Positions 57,104 through 64,000 of a DNA stretch of 64,000 nucleotides are shown in pieces. Source of the DNA: Microbacterium esteraromaticum. Lineage in GTDB: Bacteria; Actinomycetota; Actinomycetes; Actinomycetales; Microbacteriaceae. The stretch's first letter is position 1. Each line of letters starts with the position of its first letter. The translations under genes and the position numbers were made by a program. The notes under the pieces are model-generated. The model was not told the origin of the DNA and searched no databases. It saw only the letters and a program-made list of their open reading frames with translations. The DNA is taken from positions 2,542,001 to 2,606,000 of the forward strand of contig NZ_JAFBBS010000001.1 of assembly GCF_016907315.1 (NCBI RefSeq), read 5' to 3'.

Positions 57104-58054
57104 ATGTCCTTCGCGTCCTTCCTCCTGAGGCGCTCTGGGGGGCTGCTGCTGGTGCTGCTGGTGACCTCGTTCCTCGTGTTCGGGTTGCTGTATCTCGCAC
57201 CGGGCAGCCCCCTTGCCTTCATCCTCGGTCCGCGCGGCGGAACGCCTGAGCAGATCGCCGCGGTGACCGAGCAGTACCACCTGAACGATCCGTTCATCGT
57301 GCGCTACATCGCCTGGCTCGGCGACCTCGTGCAGGGCGACCTCGGTCGCTCGCTCGTGTACCGCCAGCCCGTCGGCGACCTGCTGCTCGCCCGTGCGGGC
57401 ACGACCGCCGCACTGGTCTCGCTCGCTGCGGTGATCATCGCGGTCGTCGGCATCATCGCCGGCACCTGGGCCGCGCTGCGCCGGGGATGGGTCGACCAGG
57501 TCGTCTCCACCCTCGCCGCGATCGGCCTGTCGACGCCGGTCTTCGTGGTGGGCGTCGCGCTGATCAGCCTCTTCGCCGTCGGTCTCGGCTGGTTCCCCAC
57601 CTTCGGTGTGGGCACGGGCGGGCTCGACAGCCTGTGGCACCTGTTCCTGCCTGCCATGGCGCTCAGCGTCGCGAGCGCGGCCTACCTCGCTCGCATCACG
57701 AAGACCGCGGTCAACGAGGAGCGCACGCGCGAGCACGTGCAGACCGCGACGGTGCGAGGTCTCGCTCCGGGGCTGATCGTGCGGCGGCACGTGCTGCGCA
57801 ACGCGCTCATCCCGATCACCACCGTGCTCGGCCTGACGATCGCGACCCTCATCGCGGGCGCTGTGGTCGTCGAGAACGTGTTCGCTCTCGACGGGCTCGG
57901 CTCGCTGCTGGTCAAGGCGATCCTGCAGCGCGACTTCGCGGTCGTGCAGGCCGTCGTCCTCGTGCTGGTCGTCGCCTTCGTGGTGGTCAACGCGATCGTC
58001 GACGTGCTCTACACCTTCATCGATCCGCGCATCTCGCTCGGGAGCAAGCAATGA
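57104..58054 (+). CDS. ABC permease, DppB type
   Basis: This 316-residue permease has six helices. The N-terminal FASFLLRRSGGLLLVLLVTSFLVF helix, the DLGRSLVYRQPVGDLLLAR loop and the EAA-type coupling loop TATVRGLAPGLIVRRHVLRNALIP are typical of DppB/OppB subunits. It overlaps the next permease by ATGA. The long frame upstream lies within the receptor gene and is excluded. Confidence 0.95.
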   Translation: MSFASFLLRRSGGLLLVLLVTSFLVFGLLYLAPGSPLAFILGPRGGTPEQIAAVTEQYHLNDPFIVRYIAWLGDLVQGDLGRSLVYRQPVGDLLLARAGTTAALVSLAAVIIAVVGIIAGTWAALRRGWVDQVVSTLAAIGLSTPVFVVGVALISLFAVGLGWFPTFGVGTGGLDSLWHLFLPAMALSVASAAYLARITKTAVNEERTREHVQTATVRGLAPGLIVRRHVLRNALIPITTVLGLTIATLIAGAVVVENVFALDGLGSLLVKAILQRDFAVVQAVVLVLVVAFVVVNAIVDVLYTFIDPRISLGSKQ

Positions 58055-58938
58055 GCCTGAAGACGACGACCCTCGCCGTCGCGAAGGACGAGGCCATCCG
58101 CGACCGCGAGACCGTCGTGCGCCGCATCCTCGACCGCCTCGGCGTCATCGGCGTGATCGCGGCCGTGGTGCTGACCGTGATCGTGATCGCCGCGACGTTC
58201 GCCACCTGGCTGGCGCCGGCCGACCCGAATGCGCCCGACCTCTTCGCCGCCCTGAGCGGGCCGACCTCGGCCCACCTGCTCGGCGCCGATGCGCTCGGCC
58301 GCGACATCCTCTCCCGCCTGATGCACGGCGCGCAGGTGACCCTCGCCGGACCCGGTCTGGTGATCGTGCTGTCGACGATCGTCGGCACCGCGCTCGCACT
58401 GGTCGCGGCGTGGTGCGGCGGCCGCGTCGATGCGGTGATCGTGTGGGTGCTCGACATCCTGTTCGCGGTTCCTGGAATCGTGTTCGCCCTCATCGCCGTC
58501 GCGATCTGGGGGCCGAGCCTCTTCACCGTCGTCTGCGGTCTCGCGGTCGCGTACATCCCGTACGTGGCGCGGGTGGTGCGCGGTGCCGCCCTGCGCGAGC
58601 GCAACCTGCCCTACGTGTCGGCGGCATGGCTGCAGGGGCACTCCGGCTTCGGCATCACGACCACGCAGATCCTGCGCAACGTGCAGCCCATCGTCATCGC
58701 GCAGGCGGTGTCGTCGCTGGGCTTCGCGGTGATCGACCTCGCGGCCGTGTCGTTCCTCGGCCTCGGCGTGCAGCCGCCCACCGCTGACCTCGGACTCATG
58801 GTCAAGAGCGGCTTCGACTCGACGCTGCGCGGGCACCCGGGCGAGGCGATCGCGGCCGGAACCCTGATCGTCCTCATCGTGTGGTGCGTCACCGTGCTCG
58901 GCGACCGCCTCACCTCGACCGCGAGGAGCATGTCATGA
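58051..58938 (+). CDS. ABC permease, DppC type
   Basis: This 295-residue permease has six helices, with the DppC hallmarks LLGADALGRDILSRLMHGAQ and the coupling loop AAWLQGHSGFGITTTQILRN, then SFLGLGVQPPTADLGLM. The ATG overlaps the DppB-type stop, and its own end overlaps the next ATPase gene (ATGA). Confidence 0.95.
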   Translation: MSLKTTTLAVAKDEAIRDRETVVRRILDRLGVIGVIAAVVLTVIVIAATFATWLAPADPNAPDLFAALSGPTSAHLLGADALGRDILSRLMHGAQVTLAGPGLVIVLSTIVGTALALVAAWCGGRVDAVIVWVLDILFAVPGIVFALIAVAIWGPSLFTVVCGLAVAYIPYVARVVRGAALRERNLPYVSAAWLQGHSGFGITTTQILRNVQPIVIAQAVSSLGFAVIDLAAVSFLGLGVQPPTADLGLMVKSGFDSTLRGHPGEAIAAGTLIVLIVWCVTVLGDRLTSTARSMS

Positions 58939-59786
58939 CAACGCCCCTTCTGCGCGTCGACGACGTGCACGCCACCGTGCACCTGCGTCGAAGCAGCCAG
59001 AGCCTGCTCAACGGGGTCTCGTTCGAGATCGGCGAGGGCGAGGCGCTCGGGCTGGTGGGCGAGTCCGGCTCGGGCAAGTCGCTCACCACCCGCGCGATCA
59101 CCCGCATGCTGGACCCGAACTTCACGGTCAGCGGTTCGATCGAGTTCGACGGCACCTCTGTGCTCGGCATGTCGCCTTCGGCCCTGCGTCGCTATCGGCA
59201 GACCGACGTCGGGATGATCTTCCAGGACCCGCGTGCGCACGTGAACCCCGTGCACACGGTCGGCGACTTCCTGACCGAGGTGCTGGTACGCGACCGCGGC
59301 ATGGACCAGAGGGAGGCCGACCGGCGTGCCGTCGCGCTTCTCGACGAGGTCGGCGTGCGCAATCCCGAGTCACGGCTGCGCCAGTACCCGCACGAGCTGT
59401 CGGGCGGACTGCTGCAGCGTGTGATGATCGCCAGCGTGCTGCTCGCCGAGCCGCGCCTGATCCTCGCCGACGAGCCCACCACGGCGCTCGACGTCACCGC
59501 CCAGTCCGATGTGATGGCGATCATCGAAGAGCAGCGGAAGGCTCGAGGGCTCTCGCTGCTGTTCATCACGCACGACCTCGAGCTCGCCGCCGCATGCTGC
59601 GACCGGATCGCCGTGATGTACGCCGGCGAGATCGTCGAGCAGGGAGCTCACGTGTACGAGGCACCAAGGCATCCGTACACGATCGAGCTGCTCGGCGCGA
59701 GGCCGAGCATCGAGGAGCGGGTGGACCGTCTGCCCGTCCTCACCTACAACCGAGAGATCCACGAGCAGCTGAAGGCGGGCGCATGA
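58935..59786 (+). CDS. ABC ATP-binding protein, DppD type
   Basis: This 283-residue ATPase has Walker A GESGSGKSL (about residue 41), the Q-loop MIFQDPRAHVNPV, the signature LSGGLLQRV (GGLLQ where GGMRQ is usual) and Walker B LILADEPTTALD. The C-terminal oligopeptide/dipeptide extension (RHPYTIELLGARPSI) is short, and the usual four-cysteine iron-sulfur motif of DppD is not seen. It overlaps both neighbours by ATGA. Confidence 0.94.
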   Translation: MTTPLLRVDDVHATVHLRRSSQSLLNGVSFEIGEGEALGLVGESGSGKSLTTRAITRMLDPNFTVSGSIEFDGTSVLGMSPSALRRYRQTDVGMIFQDPRAHVNPVHTVGDFLTEVLVRDRGMDQREADRRAVALLDEVGVRNPESRLRQYPHELSGGLLQRVMIASVLLAEPRLILADEPTTALDVTAQSDVMAIIEEQRKARGLSLLFITHDLELAAACCDRIAVMYAGEIVEQGAHVYEAPRHPYTIELLGARPSIEERVDRLPVLTYNREIHEQLKAGA

Positions 59787-60619
59787 GCGCAGCAGGTGAC
59801 GCGATCATCGTCGCGCGCAATCTCAAGAAGGTGTTCCCGGCGCCTCGTGGCAGCCGCGGCGAGCCGATCGTCGCCGTCGACGACGTGTCGTTCGAGCTGT
59901 TCGAGGACGAGTGCCTGGCCATCGTCGGCGAATCCGGGTCGGGCAAGACGACCGTGGCCCGGATGCTGGTGGGCCTGGAGTCCGTGACGGGCGGCGAGCT
60001 CATGGTTCGCGGCGAGTCGCGCGCAGGGGGAGTGCGTCGCCTGGCGGACAGGCGACGCTGGGCGCGTGAGGTGCAGTACGTGTTCCAGGACCCGTACTCG
60101 TCGCTGAACGGCCGGCAGCGCATCATCGACATCATCGCGTCGTCGGTGTCGCTGCACGGTCAGGGCAGCGCCACGCCCGCCTCCGTGCGTGCCGGCGCGC
60201 AGGGCATCCTCGACAGCGTCGGTCTGGGCGAGCGCTTCTGGCAGAAGTTCCCTCACCAGCTCTCGGGCGGACAGCGTCAGCGCGTCGCGATCGCCCGTGC
60301 GCTCGCCGCCGACCCTGGCGTGATCGTGCTCGATGAGGCGGTCGCGGCGCTCGACGTGTCGATCCAGGCGCAGATCCTCAACCTGCTCAGCGACATCAAG
60401 GCGCAGCGTCAGGTGAGCTACCTGTTCATCTCGCACGATCTCGCCGTCGTGAACCAGATCTCCGACCGCATGATCGTGATGGAGCAGGGGAGGGTCGTCG
60501 ACGCCGGCGTGACATCCGAGATCCTCGCCGATCCGGTGCAGCCGTACACGCGAGCGCTGCGTGCCGCAGTCCCGCGTGCAGGCTGGAAGCCGGTCAGACG
60601 CGAGCGCCTCGCGGTCTGA
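59783..60619 (+). CDS. ABC ATP-binding protein, DppF type
   Basis: This 278-residue ATPase has GESGSGKTT (about residue 50), VFQDPYSSLNGRQ, signature LSGGQRQRV and Walker B VIVLDEAVAALD; the last is DEA in place of the commoner DEP. It completes the importer and is followed after nine bases by the second amidohydrolase, which shares the transcript. Confidence 0.94.
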   Translation: MSAAGDAIIVARNLKKVFPAPRGSRGEPIVAVDDVSFELFEDECLAIVGESGSGKTTVARMLVGLESVTGGELMVRGESRAGGVRRLADRRRWAREVQYVFQDPYSSLNGRQRIIDIIASSVSLHGQGSATPASVRAGAQGILDSVGLGERFWQKFPHQLSGGQRQRVAIARALAADPGVIVLDEAVAALDVSIQAQILNLLSDIKAQRQVSYLFISHDLAVVNQISDRMIVMEQGRVVDAGVTSEILADPVQPYTRALRAAVPRAGWKPVRRERLAV

Positions 60620-60628
60620 GGAGGCTCG

Positions 60629-62101
60629 ATGCGCACGCTGCTCACCGCCGATCACGTCCTCGCATGCGAGGACGGCCGGTTCATCGAGATCCGCTCAGGG
60701 GCGGTGCTCGTCGACGGCGGGACGATCGACTGGGTCGGACCTGCCCGCGAGGCGCCGAGCGAGGGCGTCGACGAGCGGATCGACCTCGGTCATTCGCTTC
60801 TGATGCCTGGCCTCATCGACCTCGAGGGTCTCGCCGACATCGACCATCTTCAGCTCGACTCGTGGCGCGACGATGACGGCTGGGCTGAGCTGCGGTGGTC
60901 GCGCGTGTATGCCGAGAGCGATCCAGTCGGGGCGCTGAGCCCGGCGGATCGCCGGCTGATGCGGCGGTACGCGGTGGCGCAGCTCGCACTGCACGGCATC
61001 ACCACGTTCATGCCGATCGCCTCTGAGGTGCACACGCCGTGGGCCGAGACCCATGATGACCTCGTCGACGTGGCTCGCGCCGCGCAGGAGTTCGGCCTTC
61101 GCGCCTGGCTCGGGCCGTCGTACCGCTCGGGCGTGCCGGTGACCGAGGCAGACGGGTCGCCTGGCGTCGCATGGGATGAAGCGCGGGGCGAGCGCGGTCT
61201 CGCCGACGCCGTGCGCTTTCTCGACACGCTCGAGGACTGGGCCGATCCTCTGCTGACCGGGGTGCTGGCCCCGTGCCGCATCGAGCATGTCACCGAGGAG
61301 CTGCTGCGCGAGACGGCGCGAGTGTCGGCCGAGCGCGATGTGCTCGTTCGCGTGCACGCCCTGCAGGAACTCGGCGAGCGCGAGCACTTCGACCGGGTCG
61401 CCGGCACCACGCAGCTCGGGCTGCTCGAGCGCGCCGGACTGCTGGGGCCCCGGCTCATCGTGGCGCACGGTGTCTACCTCGACGTGCACCCCGACGTGCA
61501 CGGCGAGGACAGGGGCGAGCTCGCCGCCATCGCCGCGGCGGGCGCGTCGATCGTGCACTGCCCGCTCGCCAACGCCCGCTACGCCTTTCTGCTCGAAGAT
61601 CTCTCGCAGTACCTCGACGCCGGTGTGAACATCGCGATGGGCACCGACTCGTTCCCGCCCGATCTGATCCGCGCCATCGATCACGGCGTGCAGCTGTCGA
61701 AGGCGCAGCACGGCGACCTGTCGCGCGGGATGCTCGCCGAGTACGTCCAGGCGGCGACGCGGGGCGGCGCGAGGGCGCTGCGACGCCCCGACCTCGGCCG
61801 CGTCGAGGCGGGTGCTGCCGCCGACCTCGTCGCCTTCGCGCTCGACGACGTCCGCACCGGGGCTGTCGAGGATCCGCTTCGCACCTTGGTGCTCGCCGGC
61901 ACCGCGCGAGACGCGCGGTTCAGCATGGTCGCGGGTCGCGTGGTGCTGCGCGACGGCGCGCTGCCCGGGGTCGACCTCGACGAGTTGCGCAGGGAGGGGC
62001 AGCGCATCTTCGACATCCTGCGCGCCTCGTACGCCGATCGCAGCGCGCGTGAGGCGACGCCGGACGAGATCTTCCCGCCGGTCTTCCCCGTTCGTCGCTG
62101 A
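60629..62101 (+). CDS. Amidohydrolase, TRZ/ATZ-like, with altered first metal motif
   Basis: This 490-residue protein has the composite beta-sandwich plus barrel of ATZ/TRZ-type aminohydrolases. The barrel entry reads MPGLIDLEGLADIDH (residues 59-73) where the family normally has the H-x-H metal pair. The other positions are kept: VRVHALQE (His about 242), IVAHGVYLD (His about 279) and MGTDSFPPDL (Asp about 338). Either DIDH replaces the motif or metal binding differs. GAGGAGG precedes the ATG. It is the last gene of the cluster; no neighbour beyond belongs to it. Confidence 0.88.
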   Translation: MRTLLTADHVLACEDGRFIEIRSGAVLVDGGTIDWVGPAREAPSEGVDERIDLGHSLLMPGLIDLEGLADIDHLQLDSWRDDDGWAELRWSRVYAESDPVGALSPADRRLMRRYAVAQLALHGITTFMPIASEVHTPWAETHDDLVDVARAAQEFGLRAWLGPSYRSGVPVTEADGSPGVAWDEARGERGLADAVRFLDTLEDWADPLLTGVLAPCRIEHVTEELLRETARVSAERDVLVRVHALQELGEREHFDRVAGTTQLGLLERAGLLGPRLIVAHGVYLDVHPDVHGEDRGELAAIAAAGASIVHCPLANARYAFLLEDLSQYLDAGVNIAMGTDSFPPDLIRAIDHGVQLSKAQHGDLSRGMLAEYVQAATRGGARALRRPDLGRVEAGAAADLVAFALDDVRTGAVEDPLRTLVLAGTARDARFSMVAGRVVLRDGALPGVDLDELRREGQRIFDILRASYADRSAREATPDEIFPPVFPVRR

Positions 62102-62178
62102 AGGGCCGGACCCGCACCGAGAACTGCGATGTCCGATTTCCGCCAGCCGGGCGCTCACGGTCGTGACAGCATGGAGGC

Positions 62179-63672
62179 ATGAGCACCACTGAGCACGACG
62201 AGCGCTATCGTGCGATCAGCGCGAAGGACACCCGCTTCGACGGGCAGTTCGTCACAGCCGTGCGCTCGACGCGCATCTACTGCAGGCCCAGCTGCCCTGC
62301 CCGCACTCCGAAGCCCGAGAACGTCACGTTCTACCCCACGAGTGCGGCCGCGCACGAGGCCGGCTACCGCGCCTGCAAGCGCTGCCTGCCCGAGGCTGCG
62401 CCGGGATCGCCCGCATGGAATCTGCGAGGCGACGCCGCAGCCCGCGCTATGCGCCTGATCGCCGCGGGGGTCGTCGAGCAGGAGGGCGTGCCCGGTCTCG
62501 CCCGCCGCCTCGGCTACTCGCCCCGGCACCTGACCCGCCTGCTCACCCACGAGCTCGGCGCCGGCCCGCTCGCCCTCGCCCGCGCGCACCGCGCGCACAC
62601 CGCTCGCATGCTGCTGGTGGGCACCGACCTGCCCATCTCGGAGGTGGCGTTCTCGGCGGGGTTCACGAGCATCCGCCAGTGCAACGACACCATCCGCGAG
62701 GTCTTCCAGATGACACCAGGCGACCTGCGCGCCACGCGCCGGGTGGGAGCACCGGCGGCGCACGACGGGATGCAGGGGGCGATCGACCTGCTGCTGCCGC
62801 ATCGCACGCCGATGGACGCGGCCGGCGTGTTCGCCTGGATGGACGCGCGGGCACTGCCCGGCGTCGAGACCGCGACGCCGACATCTTTCGCCCGGCACCT
62901 CCGGATGCCGGGCGGTCCGGCGCACTTCGAGATCAGGCAGACCGAGGAGGGACAGCTGCGCCTGCGCGCGAAGGTCACCCGTCTCGGCGACCTCGCGCCG
63001 CTGGTCTCGACCGCACGACGACTGTTCGATCTCGACTCCGACCCGCAGGCGGTCGACGAGGCGCTCTCCGCGCACCCGGAGCTGGCTCCGCTCGTGAGCG
63101 CGATGCCGGGCATCCGCGTGCCAGGCGCGGCCGACCCGCACGAGATGCTCATCCGCGCCATGGTCGGACAGCAGATCACCGTCGCCGCGGCCCGCACCGC
63201 GCTGACGTCGCTCGCCGAGCAGCTGGGGGAGCGGCTGCCGGACGGTGGGCTGCTCTTCCCGACCATGGCGGCGATCGCCGAGCATGGCGCAGAGGTGCTG
63301 CGCGGGCCCGCAGCCCGCATCCGCGCGATCACCGGCGCCGCAGCAGCGCTCGCCGACGGCTCTCTGACCCTCACTGTCGGCGACGACGCCCCCACTCAGC
63401 GTGCGGCGCTGCTCGCGATGCCCGGGATCGGCCCGTGGACCGCGGACTACGTGCGCATGCGGGTCATCGGCGACCCCGATGTGTTCCTGCCAGGGGATGT
63501 CGCCGTCCGCGCCGGCGCCGCAGCATCCGGACTGCCCGCGGACCCGGCATCCCTCACCGCCTGGGCGGCGCGCATCGCGCCCTGGCGCAGCTACCTGACC
63601 GCTCACCTGTGGCGCGCAGCACCGGCTCGGCCGGTCAGGCGCGCCCGCACCGCATCGAAGGAGTCCTCATGA
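62179..63672 (+). CDS. Ada-AlkA fusion: methylphosphotriester-responsive regulator and 3-methyladenine glycosylase
   Basis: Domains in order: Ada N-terminal zinc domain with four cysteines (Cys35, Cys39, Cys66, Cys69; [20 protein letters not shown]), in which one cysteine accepts methyl groups from phosphotriesters; an AraC-type helix-turn-helix ([28 protein letters not shown]); and an AlkA glycosylase with the helix-hairpin-helix [15 protein letters not shown] and catalytic aspartate in [11 protein letters not shown]. The methyl-guanine transferase domain of E. coli Ada is absent and is supplied by the coupled ogt gene (ATGA overlap). The protein should sense and repair alkylation damage and activate its own operon. 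Confidence 0.95.
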   Translation: MSTTEHDERYRAISAKDTRFDGQFVTAVRSTRIYCRPSCPARTPKPENVTFYPTSAAAHEAGYRACKRCLPEAAPGSPAWNLRGDAAARAMRLIAAGVVEQEGVPGLARRLGYSPRHLTRLLTHELGAGPLALARAHRAHTARMLLVGTDLPISEVAFSAGFTSIRQCNDTIREVFQMTPGDLRATRRVGAPAAHDGMQGAIDLLLPHRTPMDAAGVFAWMDARALPGVETATPTSFARHLRMPGGPAHFEIRQTEEGQLRLRAKVTRLGDLAPLVSTARRLFDLDSDPQAVDEALSAHPELAPLVSAMPGIRVPGAADPHEMLIRAMVGQQITVAAARTALTSLAEQLGERLPDGGLLFPTMAAIAEHGAEVLRGPAARIRAITGAAAALADGSLTLTVGDDAPTQRAALLAMPGIGPWTADYVRMRVIGDPDVFLPGDVAVRAGAAASGLPADPASLTAWAARIAPWRSYLTAHLWRAAPARPVRRARTASKESS

Positions 63673-64000
63673 CCGCACTCATCCAGACCATCCAGACCGC
63701 GGACGGCCCGCTCACGATTCTGGCCGATGACGCGCAGCAGGTGCTGGCCTCCGGCTGGAGCGACGATCAGGGCGCGATCATCGCGCGGGTGCATCCGTCG
63801 CTGCGCCCGAGCGCGATCGGCGAAGGCGAGACGGATGCCGCCGACGCGGCGCGTGCGTACTACGGAGGCGATCTGCACGCGATCGACTCCGTGCAGGTGC
63901 GCCAGCGCGGCACCGCGTTGCAGGCAGCCGGGTGGGAGGCGCTGCGCCGCATCGAGCCCGGCCGTCCGCTGAGCTACAGCGAGTTCGCCGTCGAGCTCGG
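63669..64000 (+). CDS. ogt: Methylated-DNA--protein-cysteine methyltransferase, 3' end outside window
   Basis: The visible 110 residues are the N-terminal part of an Ogt/MGMT protein: [21 protein letters not shown], the linker, then [27 protein letters not shown], which is the conserved helix before the active site. The PCHR active-site motif lies beyond the window. It overlaps the ada-alkA stop by ATGA and completes an alkylation-response operon. Confidence 0.9.
   Translation, partial: MTALIQTIQTADGPLTILADDAQQVLASGWSDDQGAIIARVHPSLRPSAIGEGETDAADAARAYYGGDLHAIDSVQVRQRGTALQAAGWEALRRIEPGRPLSYSEFAVEL

Overview
The window comes from a high-GC actinobacterium, most likely a member of the Microbacteriaceae (Microbacterium or a close relative). 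The evidence is the strong G/C third-position bias, the dense use of a GGATGC/GCATCC word, Cpn10 control by CIRCE, and a gene order that matches the actinobacterial core. Two core blocks can be recognised by comparison with the remembered Mycobacterium tuberculosis order: groES ... guaB, guaB3 ... guaA in the first 27 kb, and pcrA/uvrD1 ... sucC, sucD ... perM, purN, purH from 34.5 to 51 kb. I see no rRNA, tRNA, CRISPR array, prophage or intact insertion sequence. Layout: 0-2.4 kb holds an unidentified partial gene, a THUMP-like methyltransferase and CIRCE-controlled groES. 2.5-9.1 kb holds rarD and a Liv-type amino-acid ABC transporter whose binding protein converges on the livH-livM-livG-livF operon. 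9.3-19.8 kb holds guaB, then about 7 kb of accessory genes (DUF2277, OsmC, an MFS transporter coupled to a PLP lyase, an ABC-F ATPase, a DUF559/AbiEi-like protein), then guaB3 and SURF1. 20-27.5 kb holds a giant secreted nuclease/nucleotidase, a DUF3817 protein, guaA and an AlkD-like protein. 27.6-34.5 kb holds small membrane proteins, a GDPD, an ABC-2 exporter, a PNPOx-fold protein and a second PLP decarboxylase. 34.5-42.6 kb holds pcrA, an SseB-like protein, a stand-alone LigD-type polymerase facing an ATP-dependent ligase, and a CrtI-like oxidoreductase. 43-51 kb holds sucCD, an AzgA-type purine permease and perM-purN-purH. 51-53.5 kb holds an Lrp regulator with ornithine cyclodeaminase and a citrulline hydrolase. 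53.5-62.1 kb is a FadR-regulated catabolic island with two amidohydrolases and a five-gene peptide/opine-type importer. 62.2-64 kb holds ada-alkA and the start of ogt. Functional themes: purine metabolism recurs (IMP dehydrogenase, GuaB3, GMP synthase, PurN, PurH, purine permease, extracellular nucleotidase), as does DNA repair (PcrA, polymerase/ligase pair, AlkD, Ada-AlkA, Ogt). The 53.5-62.1 kb island looks like a self-contained uptake-and-hydrolysis route for an unidentified cyclic amide or N-heterocycle, and is the best candidate for an undescribed pathway. Control signals: at least sixteen genes carry a -10-like hexamer (TAGGCT, TAGACT, TAGAAT, TACGGT and similar) ending 6 to 9 bases before the start codon, the expected signature of leaderless transcripts. 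Several translationally coupled pairs use ATGA, GTGA or TTGA overlaps. Two unrelated families of inverted intergenic repeats (14.9-17.9 kb and 45.5-45.8 kb) and a five-copy heptamer array at 11.9 kb are not explained by genes. All homology statements are from recognition of motifs and architecture, not from a database search.
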